A DNA stretch of 9,914 bases from the NCBI GenBank assembly GCA_003252145.1, contig QKDJ01000302.1, positions 1-9,914 on the forward strand, in the 5' to 3' direction. Source of the stretch: Azovibrio restrictus (GTDB lineage: Bacteria > Pseudomonadota > Gammaproteobacteria > Burkholderiales > Rhodocyclaceae). The notes below the pieces were generated by a model. That model did no database searches. It had not been told where the DNA came from and was given only the letters and a program-made list of their open reading frames with translations. The position numbers and the translations under genes were made by a program. Numbering within the stretch: position 1 is the stretch's first letter; every line of letters starts with the position of its first letter. Positions 1 to 5,527 of this stretch are shown piece by piece.

Positions 1-1
1 C

Positions 2-391
2 CAATGGCAGGCCTTCCTGTCCCCTGAGGCTTACGCCGTGTTGTTCGGGGAACAGACGGAATGTTCCTTCTCCAGCCCCCTGTACGAGGAAAAGCGCCAG
101 GGGACCTTCGTCTGTGCCGCCTGTCATCAGCCCCTGTTCAAGGCAGACACCAAATACGTGAGCGGTACCGGTTGGCCCAGTTTCTGGCAGGCTCTGCCCG
201 GCGCTTTTGAAACCCGGGAGGATCGCAGTTACGGCATGGTGCGTGTGGAGTACCACTGCGCCCGTTGCGGTGGTCACCATGGTCATCTGTTTGATGACGG
301 ACCCGCCCCCACGGGGCAGCGTTATTGCAACAACGGTCTGGCACTCTTGTTCGTGCCCGAAGGCGAAGCTTTGCCTGCACTAAGGGATTGA
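2..391 (+). CDS. msrB: Peptide-methionine (R)-S-oxide reductase MsrB, 5' truncated by window edge
   Basis: MsrB reduces the R-epimer of methionine sulfoxide in proteins, using thioredoxin, as part of oxidative-damage repair. The reading frame is already open at base 2 (QWQAFLSPEAYAVLFG...), which matches the usual MsrB N-terminal pattern W-x2-LSPE-x-Y, so the real start lies outside the window. The GTG at 38 is internal. Two CxxC zinc-binding pairs are present (CAAC at bases 113-124, CARC at 257-268), together with the GTGWPSF motif, the H-x-GHLFDDGP-x-PTG motif and the catalytic Cys of RYC (codon 326-328). The usual RYCxNS is RYCNNG here, so the Ser is replaced by Gly; the nucleophile and zinc ligands are intact. 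It ends with TGA, 22 bp before the next gene, which it probably shares a transcript with. Family assignment is very secure; only the N-terminus is missing. Confidence 0.95.
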   Translation, partial: QWQAFLSPEAYAVLFGEQTECSFSSPLYEEKRQGTFVCAACHQPLFKADTKYVSGTGWPSFWQALPGAFETREDRSYGMVRVEYHCARCGGHHGHLFDDGPAPTGQRYCNNGLALLFVPEGEALPALRD

Positions 392-413
392 TTCACACAT
401 TGGAGAAATACCC

Positions 414-806
414 ATGGGAAACGAAATGTTTGCGGTCTGGATGAATGCCTGGCAACAGGCCTGGCGTCCCTGGTTGAGCCTGTGGTCCCCCTGGATGTTG
501 CCGGGGGCTAATACGCCTCTGATGCCAAGGGAAAACCCGTTTGGGGCGCTGCCAGCGCTGCTGTCTCCCTGGCAGGGGATGGATGCCTGGATGCCCCGGG
601 TTGAAGCCCGCATTGAACCCTTCGAGTCAGCCCAGGTGCTAGGCGGAGCACAGATGGATATGGCGCGGGTCTCCATGCAGGTGTTCATGCCCTGGCTGGA
701 TGCCGCTGAAGGGGTATGGATCGAAGCGGTGGTGGGAAGAGGTGAGAAGGCCAGAAATCTGCTGGCTGCCGGCGGCAATCCCAAATTGCTGCCTTCTCAG
801 GATTGA
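414..806 (+). CDS. Trp/Met-rich small protein of unknown function
   Basis: I do not recognise this 130-residue protein. It starts at ATG with GGAGAA at 402-407 at good spacing, 22 bp after msrB, so it is probably co-transcribed. It has 10 Trp and 11 Met. Six Trp lie in the first 27 residues (9, 13, 17, 20, 24, 27), spaced 4-4-3-4-3, as on one face of a helix, although Pro19 and Pro26 interrupt the helix. The dipeptide Pro-Trp recurs four times (residues 19-20, 26-27, 52-53, 93-94). Residues 62-120 look helical, with alternating charged and hydrophobic positions, and the C-terminus is polar. There is no signal peptide and no long transmembrane segment. An interfacial or granule-surface protein is possible; Trp-rich N-termini occur in PHA-synthase subunit PhaE, but that is only a resemblance. 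The reverse strand here is also open (380-784), but it lacks a ribosome site and looks like a shadow. Confidence 0.75.
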   Translation: MGNEMFAVWMNAWQQAWRPWLSLWSPWMLPGANTPLMPRENPFGALPALLSPWQGMDAWMPRVEARIEPFESAQVLGGAQMDMARVSMQVFMPWLDAAEGVWIEAVVGRGEKARNLLAAGGNPKLLPSQD

Positions 807-813
807 GTAAAGG

Positions 814-835
814 GCCCGGCCCCAATGGGCCGGGC
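814..835. terminator. Hairpin between convergent genes, possible bidirectional terminator
   Basis: There is a perfect 9-bp GC stem, GCCCGGCCC (814-822) with GGGCCGGGC (827-835), and a 4-nt loop CAAT. It lies in the 42-bp gap between the Trp-rich gene (ends 806) and the channel gene (ends 849 on the minus strand). On the minus strand it is followed by CCCTTTA, a short weak T-run; on the plus strand no T-run follows. It is therefore best read as a transcription stop for the minus gene and an mRNA 3'-end stabiliser for the plus genes. Termination efficiency cannot be judged from sequence. Confidence 0.6.
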
Positions 836-848
836 GATGTAAAGGCGC

Positions 849-2318
849 TTAGGACTTATCCTCGCCACGCAGGCGGGTGAGCCAGTGTTCCATCTGGCGG
901 CCTGCTGCCTCCCGGCCGCCCAGGCCGAAGGACAGGGCCACGGCGACAGCCACGGCGCCCAGGGTCAGACCGAAGGCCAGGTTGACGATGTCGTCGGCAA
1001 TACCCATGGCCCGCAAACCCATGGCGATCACCAGTCCCAGGATGGCAGCCCGGGCAATCCCGGCCAGACCGGCGGTTTTGGCGCCGCTGGCCTTGTCGAT
1101 GGCCTGGTAGGCCATATTGGCCAGCCAGAAACCAATGACCAGAATGGCACCACCCAGCAGGATGTCCCCGCCAAAACGGATGAACAGGGTGACCACGTCG
1201 CGTACCTGGGCAAAGCCCAACTGGTTGGCGGCTTCGACAGTGGCAAAGAGCATGGCAAAGAAGATCAGGATGCGGCCGCTGAAAGCACTCAGGGTTTGTT
1301 CGCCCTTGAAGGCATGAGCCAGACCCAGACGTGCCGGCCACTGATTGGCACCGAGGCCTTCGAGCATACGGGCCAGGAGGCTGGAGGCCAGGCGGGCCAC
1401 GTAGTAGCTCAGGGCAAGAATGATGACGGCAGCAAAGATGTTGGGAATGGCGCTGAAGAGCTGACGCAGCATGTCCGTGGCAGGGCCGGAAATGGCTGCA
1501 ATATCCAGGGCCTCCAGGGCGGCAATGAGGCTGGGAACGAAGACCAGGATGAAGACCAGGGTGCCGGCCAGACGGGAAATCTGTACCGATTCCAGCAAGC
1601 CCAGGCGACCATTGAGTTGATCAGCACCTACGGCATTCAGCAGGTTGCGTGTAAGGCTGCGCAGGATGCTGGCCACCAGCCAGCCTACAAAACCGATGAT
1701 CAATCCGCCAAACACGTGGGGTAGCTTCTGCAAGACCTGATTGACCATGGCCTGGACCGGCTCCAGCAGGCCGTGCAGCTGAAAGGCCGAGAGTACGGCC
1801 GGCAGGAACAGCAGGGCTACCAGCCAGAAAACTGTGTCGGCCAGATGGGCGCTCATGGGGCGCATGTGAGCTTCGGCAGCCAGTTTGTCATCCAGGGTGG
1901 TGGCGGCCAGTACCTTGCGTACCAGAGCACGCAGGACGGTGGCCGTGAGCCAGGCGATGATGACCAGGACCAGTCCGGCCAGCAGGTGTGGCAGGTAGCC
2001 GGTGATCTGGCTGATCAGGTTGGCGAAGGGCTCGGAAACCGTCTGCAGGTCGAGCACATTGAAGGTGGCCACCAGGGTGACCAGCATCAACAACCAGAAA
2101 ACCGTGAGGGCGATAGCCCGTTCCAGGTGGATGGGTTGGCCGATGCTGTCGGCCATGCGCTGGTCCAGTTTGACCAGGCGCAGCAGGCGCAGGCTGGCTG
2201 CACGAGCACTTACGGATAACAGCCAGCCCAGGGCCAGGATGGCCAGGGCGCCCAGCAGGGTAGGCAGGTATTGCCCTACGCTGGTCTGCAGGGCAAGCAG
2301 GAGAGAGTTGAATTCCAT
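849..2318 (-). CDS. Mechanosensitive channel-related membrane protein with five TM_helix repeats
   Basis: This is a 489-residue inner-membrane protein made of five two-helix units. Each unit opens with a segment of the type LP-x-LL-x-A-x-x-IL-x-x-GWL-x-A followed by Arg/Leu-rich residues, at about 14-50, 107-142, 197-232, 288-325 and 378-410. A second hydrophobic helix follows at about 66-90, 160-182, 250-272, 345-365 and 420-442. These match the conserved TM_helix repeat (PF05552) that accompanies MscS-type channels. The last helix (about 446-468, ending GLGGREAAG) resembles the Gly/Ala-rich MscS pore helix. The protein stops about 20 residues later, so the cytoplasmic beta domain of MscS is missing. 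Pseudomonas CmpX-type proteins are the closest relatives I can name. The start is ATG at 2318, with AAGGGA about 8 nt upstream. The likely role is osmotic or membrane-tension response; ion conduction is inferred only. Confidence 0.85.
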   Translation of the reverse strand: MEFNSLLLALQTSVGQYLPTLLGALAILALGWLLSVSARAASLRLLRLVKLDQRMADSIGQPIHLERAIALTVFWLLMLVTLVATFNVLDLQTVSEPFANLISQITGYLPHLLAGLVLVIIAWLTATVLRALVRKVLAATTLDDKLAAEAHMRPMSAHLADTVFWLVALLFLPAVLSAFQLHGLLEPVQAMVNQVLQKLPHVFGGLIIGFVGWLVASILRSLTRNLLNAVGADQLNGRLGLLESVQISRLAGTLVFILVFVPSLIAALEALDIAAISGPATDMLRQLFSAIPNIFAAVIILALSYYVARLASSLLARMLEGLGANQWPARLGLAHAFKGEQTLSAFSGRILIFFAMLFATVEAANQLGFAQVRDVVTLFIRFGGDILLGGAILVIGFWLANMAYQAIDKASGAKTAGLAGIARAAILGLVIAMGLRAMGIADDIVNLAFGLTLGAVAVAVALSFGLGGREAAGRQMEHWLTRLRGEDKS

Positions 2319-2372
2319 GATGGGATCCCTTTATGAAAAAAGTCAGGGTGAAGCATCATGGATGATGTCATG

Positions 2373-2415
2373 GGTACTTAGTTTTGTATCAAATGGTATG
2401 CCATTTGTGAGTACC
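2373..2415 (-). promoter_or_regulatory. Nested palindrome upstream of the channel gene, candidate operator
   Basis: The 131-bp gap (2319-2449) between the exonuclease-like gene and the channel gene contains CAAATGG-TATG-CCATTTG (2390-2407), a perfect 7-bp inverted repeat. It is flanked by a second inverted pair, GGTACT (2373-2378) and AGTACC (2410-2415). A third, shorter palindrome (CATCAT-GG-ATGATG, 2354-2367) lies closer to the gene. The core ATGGTATGCCAT has the look of operators bound by GntR/FadR-type dimers, but no regulator gene is present to support this. On the minus strand a TTGATA -35-like hexamer overlaps the palindrome, without a convincing -10. No T-run follows, so it does not look like an intrinsic terminator for the upstream operon. 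Confidence 0.35.
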
Positions 2416-2449
2416 TGTGAGGCGGGCTGTTCTTGGCTCTCCAGTGAGA

Positions 2450-3094
2450 TTAGCCCCGCAACCAGCGTCGGCTGCTCTGGGAGCGGGTCAGTTCCTCCAG
2501 GGTTTGCATACCTTGGGACTCGGCCCGTTCCAGGGTGATCAGGAACAGATGGGCCATGGCGTATACGTCAGCCAGGGCATGGTGCTGGCGGATCAGGGGA
2601 ACTTGGAGTTCCCGTACCCAGTCCATGAGGCCGGCATGTTCGGTGAGTTCGCCGCCATATAGGGAAGGCAGCAGCCAGAGCAGGTCCAGCCAGTCTTCCT
2701 GGGCCAGATTGGGGGCCCCCAACTTTTCCAGGAAATTATTCAGCATGGTGGCCACGAAGTTGCTGTTGTAGGTGACCAGGGGCAGCTTGCCGATCAGCTG
2801 GAAGAACTTGGCCGTGGCATGAATGGCAGCGTCGCTATCGTCCGGATCAAAGGGAAGGTGATGCAGTTGGGAGAGTTTCAGGCTCCCCCCTTCCACGATG
2901 GCGACCGCAAAGCCGGTGAGGCGGTCGGTGCGCAGGCTGGTGCCGGTGACATCCACATCCACCAGGGCGAAGGAAGCCTTGCTGAGCAGGGTTTTAGGAT
3001 CGGGGCGGGGCAGGACCTGCCAGATTTGAACGGCTTCCTGGAGGACCGGGGGCAGCGTTACGCTGCCGCGAAAGAAGCGGGCGCCGAACATCAT
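2450..3094 (-). CDS. DnaQ-fold 3'-5' exonuclease homologue with degenerate active site
   Basis: This 214-residue protein has the order of Exo motifs of the DEDD (DnaQ/PolC epsilon-like) superfamily. Motif I is LVDVDVTGTS (residues 44-53), with D46-x-D48 where DxE is usual. Motif II is YNSNFV (109-114), where the usual H-N-A-x-F-D has lost its Asp (Val114). Motif III is HHALAD (171-176), with His and Asp retained. DNA or RNA 3'-end hydrolysis needs four acidic residues to hold two metals, so activity is doubtful; it may be weak, altered or replaced by a binding role. The start ATG overlaps the stop of the upstream CBS gene as ATGA (3091-3094), implying translational coupling. A second ATG follows directly. 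Exonuclease homologues commonly sit next to cNMP-CBS-DUF294 genes, as I recall. The fold is secure; the catalytic status is inference. Confidence 0.85.
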   Translation of the reverse strand: MMFGARFFRGSVTLPPVLQEAVQIWQVLPRPDPKTLLSKASFALVDVDVTGTSLRTDRLTGFAVAIVEGGSLKLSQLHHLPFDPDDSDAAIHATAKFFQLIGKLPLVTYNSNFVATMLNNFLEKLGAPNLAQEDWLDLLWLLPSLYGGELTEHAGLMDWVRELQVPLIRQHHALADVYAMAHLFLITLERAESQGMQTLEELTRSQSSRRWLRG

Positions 3095-4980
3095 ACGCGG
3101 AAGTCCAGTCGCAGACGTTCCTGGAGCAACTGGGCCTGACGGAAGGATTCCTGCAGCACCCGTTGATCCAGTTCGTTGAGTCCGTAGGGGTCCATGCGGT
3201 TGGCGTCGTGATCCGGTTTGGCCAGCAACTGGCCGCCCATGCGGATGGACTGGATGAACTCGAAAGCGGCGATATCCGCCTCGATGAGTTTCTGATTGCG
3301 CTTGAGTTTCTGACCCCCGAGCCGCAGCCGCTGGATGGTGTTGGTGGCCCGCACCCCGTGACGCAGGGCGTAGATGCGGGCGATGTCCACAAACAGGCGC
3401 ACGCCCTGGGTTTTCAGGTCCACCGTCTTGCTCTTGTCCGTATTGAAGCGAGACAACTTGCCCAAGGGAGGCGCTACCGTGAGGGCATTCTTGGCCATCA
3501 TATGCAGGAAGATGGTGTTGTCCTGGCTGAGTTTGAACAGGTGGTCCCGCAGCACTTCTGCCAATGACTCATCACCGTGCAGGGCACGGAAATCGAAAAA
3601 GATGGAGCCGTTGAGCAGGGCTTCCGGAGTGGGGCTCTGAATCCAGCGGGTGAAGCGTTGTTTCCATTCGTCCAGGGTCAGGCACCACTCGGGATTGCGG
3701 GCCATGATGTTGCCCTTGCACAGGGGGAAGCCCACGTGGTCCAGGGCCACATTCACCCGGTCCGCAAAGTTCAGGTAGTGCTGGCGTTCCTCTTCCTGCT
3801 TTTCGGGAGAGGTGGGAATGAAGATCAGACCGTTGTCCTGGTCTGTGGAGAAGGTCTGCTCCATGCGGCCTTCGGAACCGAAAGCCATCCAGCAGTAGGT
3901 GCCGGGTGGCGGAGCAGCCTCCACGGCCAGATCCAGAATGCGTTCGCCCACCCGATCATTGAGGGAGGAAATCAGGTTGGTGAGCTGAACTGCGCCCATG
4001 CCTTGCAAATACATCCCCTTGCCGGCTTCTCGTATGGTGCTGACGATGGGGGCCAGGGCTTCCACGGATTCGGCTTGCTCAATGGGGGCGGAAAGGGTGC
4101 CGAAGCCTGCACGCTGGCGGATGAAGATGTCCCGTTCGGAGACCATGCCCAGGAGCATGCCTTCGTCGTCAATGACCGGTACGTGGCGGATGCCCCGGGA
4201 GGTCATTTCCATGGCGGCCTCCGCCAGGGTATGGGTGGCATTGAGGCAGATGGGGCGGGGTGTCATGATGTCGCTGACCAGTTTGCTGGCGCCCTGATCC
4301 TCGGACAGGGCACGCCGAACCAGATCGGTTTCCGTCACGATGCCTACCGGCCGTCCCTGTTCCACTGCCACGACCGAGCCGATTTTTTCCTGATTCATGA
4401 GTTCGAGGACTTCCCGGGCCGTCTGGGTTGGGGCAACGGTCAGGGGGGCTCGCTGGAACAGGGAACCCAGAGGAAGGCAGAGCACCTGTTCGGCCAGGTA
4501 ACGGGCTTCCCGGTCCCGGGTCTGGCGTTCCCGCAATTGTTCCAGGTTGTGCCAGGACTCTTCCATCATCCAACGCCACATGTCAGGCAAGGCCTGCATT
4601 TGCGCCAGGGCCTCAGCACCCAGTTCCCAGCAAAAACTGTCTTCCTGGGCCACATAGATGTAAGCCGGAGCCCGCTGACCCAACACCCACTCGGTGCCAA
4701 ACAAGGTTCCAGGGGGTAGTACAGCTTCTGGCTCACCCACATGGCCACCTGCGTGGGTGTCCGGCATGTGCAAGGCAATGCTGCCTTGTTTGAGGATCAG
4801 GAGGGAGCGGGAGCTGCGATCCAGGTCCGGGTGTGCCACGTGGGAGCCCCGGGGATAAAAGATCAGCTGACAGTCAGCCAACAGTTTTTCCCGGGCTTCG
4901 CGAGGCAGGGAAGAGAGGGGGGGGAGGGCGGTCAATGCCTCCATTTCATGGTCGATGATGAGTTGTACATCCTGGCTCAT
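3091..4980 (-). CDS. cNMP-binding/CBS-pair/DUF294 nucleotidyltransferase-like signalling protein
   Basis: This 629-residue cytoplasmic protein has four parts. They are an N-terminal cyclic-nucleotide-binding-like beta barrel (about 22-140), a CBS pair that usually binds adenine nucleotides (CBS1 about 176-228, CBS2 about 238-292), the DUF294 putative nucleotidyltransferase domain (about 325-465), and the helical DUF294 C-terminal domain (about 480-625). The DUF294 motif is intact: GSEGRMEQ at 368-375, then TDQDN at 379-383, with Gly368-Ser369 and Asp380/Asp382 in the places of the GS...DxD motif of the pol-beta superfamily. The substrate is unknown; protein nucleotidylylation in the style of GlnD is only an analogy. 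The start is ATG at 4980, with AAGGGA 8 nt upstream. It is the first gene of a two-gene minus operon divergent from the symporter operon, and it may sense energy or nucleotide state and adjust uptake. Domain calls are confident; the role is inferred from context. Confidence 0.93.
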   Translation of the reverse strand: MSQDVQLIIDHEMEALTALPPLSSLPREAREKLLADCQLIFYPRGSHVAHPDLDRSSRSLLILKQGSIALHMPDTHAGGHVGEPEAVLPPGTLFGTEWVLGQRAPAYIYVAQEDSFCWELGAEALAQMQALPDMWRWMMEESWHNLEQLRERQTRDREARYLAEQVLCLPLGSLFQRAPLTVAPTQTAREVLELMNQEKIGSVVAVEQGRPVGIVTETDLVRRALSEDQGASKLVSDIMTPRPICLNATHTLAEAAMEMTSRGIRHVPVIDDEGMLLGMVSERDIFIRQRAGFGTLSAPIEQAESVEALAPIVSTIREAGKGMYLQGMGAVQLTNLISSLNDRVGERILDLAVEAAPPPGTYCWMAFGSEGRMEQTFSTDQDNGLIFIPTSPEKQEEERQHYLNFADRVNVALDHVGFPLCKGNIMARNPEWCLTLDEWKQRFTRWIQSPTPEALLNGSIFFDFRALHGDESLAEVLRDHLFKLSQDNTIFLHMMAKNALTVAPPLGKLSRFNTDKSKTVDLKTQGVRLFVDIARIYALRHGVRATNTIQRLRLGGQKLKRNQKLIEADIAAFEFIQSIRMGGQLLAKPDHDANRMDPYGLNELDQRVLQESFRQAQLLQERLRLDFRV

Positions 4981-5009
4981 TGAGACTTTCCCTTGCGTGG
5001 AACATACCC

Positions 5010-5098
5010 TTTTAGAAGGGGGTTTGTGATGATGTTGTTGTAGGTTTTTGTGGGAATGTTATTTGTTATTTTCTATTGTTTTTTAGGGTTATTTTTTT
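5010..5098 (-). promoter_or_regulatory. Nearly G-free, C-rich leader of the CBS operon (possible Rho-entry region)
   Basis: Across 89 bases the plus strand has a single C (5073) and 24 G. An RNA transcribed from the minus strand toward the CBS gene would therefore have 24 C and one G. Such long C>G stretches with little structure are typical of Rho utilisation sites. Alternatively the tract may simply be an unstructured leader. A small hairpin (CCCTT 5007-5011 with AAGGG 5016-5020) sits at its downstream edge, about 26 bp before the start codon. No clear minus-strand -35/-10 pair was found, so the transcript start, and hence whether the tract is transcribed, is unknown. Confidence 0.35.
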
Positions 5099-5140
5099 CG
5101 ATGTTTACCATAAAAAAATAAGTTGTACGAAAAAAAATAA
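5079..5140. promoter_or_regulatory. A-tract cluster in the divergent promoter region
   Basis: Runs of T or A occur at 5079-5084 (T6), 5092-5098 (T7), 5112-5118 (A7) and 5130-5137 (A8). The last three have centres about 19-20 bp apart, roughly two helical turns, and the last two lie within a repeated 10-mer AAAAAAATAA (5112-5121 and 5131-5140). Phased A-tracts bend DNA and can act as UP elements or binding sites for H-NS-like or IHF-like proteins. The island stands out sharply in an otherwise GC-rich window and lies upstream of both divergent operons. Confidence 0.5.
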
Positions 5141-5148
5141 TCCTGGGA

Positions 5149-5183
5149 ATGTAAGGTAACTGTAAGTGATGGGTGTCGATAAT
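5149..5183 (+). promoter_or_regulatory. Candidate symporter promoter: 11-bp direct repeat plus -10 GATAAT
   Basis: TGTAAGG (5150-5156), a 4-bp spacer TAAC, and TGTAAGT (5161-5167) form a direct repeat with an 11-bp period. Ten bases later comes GATAAT (5178-5183), a 5/6 match to the sigma70 -10 box. No TTGACA-like -35 is present at the proper distance; the repeat takes its place. This 7-4-7 repeat followed by about 10 bp and a -10 is the geometry of Pho-box/OmpR-family activator promoters. A start near 5190 would give a leader of about 70 nt before the ATG at 5260. The regulator is not in the window, and the hexamer itself is not a strong PhoB consensus. Confidence 0.4.
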
Positions 5184-5259
5184 GGGACGTCGGCTAATGC
5201 CTTGTGGCGTGACCGCACGCTTGTTTCATACATGGTTTTAATAAAAAGGAGGAGTACAA

Positions 5260-5514
5260 ATGGACGACAAAGCCAATGGCTACTGGTCCGCGACCCTCGG
5301 GTTGCTGGCCAAGATCCTAGTTGTCTGGTTCCTGGTCTCGTTCGGTGCGGGCATCCTGTTTGCCGATGCACTTAACGGCATCATGCTGGGTGGCTATCCC
5401 CTGGGCTTCTGGTTTGCCCATCAGGGTTCCATCTACATCTTTATCGCGCTGATCTTCTTCTATGCCAAGAAGATGGGCGATATCGACCGTCAATTCGACG
5501 TTCACGAAGAATAA
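5260..5514 (+). CDS. DUF4212 small subunit of sodium:solute symporter
   Basis: This 84-residue membrane protein of the DUF4212 family (PF13937) is always found just upstream of VC_2705-type SSS symporters. It has two transmembrane helices (about 13-36 and 51-69), separated by the family-typical stretch SFGAGILFADALN and GGYPLGFWFAHQGSIY (residues 27-59), and it ends in a charged tail (DIDRQFDVHEE). It is thought to be an accessory subunit needed for assembly or function of the large symporter; its exact role is not established. The start is ATG with a perfect AAGGAGG at 5246-5252, 7 nt upstream, a strong initiation site. Its stop codon overlaps the AAGGAG (5513-5518) of the next gene, so the two are probably translated together. 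Confidence 0.93.
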   Translation: MDDKANGYWSATLGLLAKILVVWFLVSFGAGILFADALNGIMLGGYPLGFWFAHQGSIYIFIALIFFYAKKMGDIDRQFDVHEE

Positions 5515-5527
5515 GGAGCCATAGACT

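Noticed and set aside
38..40. GTG at 38 as the start of msrB
   Set aside because: The frame is open upstream and encodes the conserved W-x2-LSPE-x-Y segment of MsrB, so the gene begins before the window.
380..784. A 134-codon minus-strand frame opposite the Trp-rich gene
   Set aside because: The plus frame has a good Shine-Dalgarno and a natural position behind msrB; the minus frame has neither. Still, both are of unknown function, so the choice rests on context.
885..1724. A 279-codon plus-strand frame opposite the channel gene
   Set aside because: Its Gly/Gln/Asp-rich translation is a shadow of a hydrophobic repeat protein on the minus strand, and no start signal is present.
3577..4719. 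A 380-codon plus-strand frame opposite the CBS/DUF294 gene
   Set aside because: It is in register with the real minus gene, which has clear CBS and nucleotidyltransferase motifs. The plus translation is low-complexity and shadow-like.
5204..5223. Possible sigma54 promoter (GG...GC pattern in TGGCGTGACCGCACGC)
   Set aside because: The spacing between GG and GC is 11 instead of 10, and the TTGC part is not matched.
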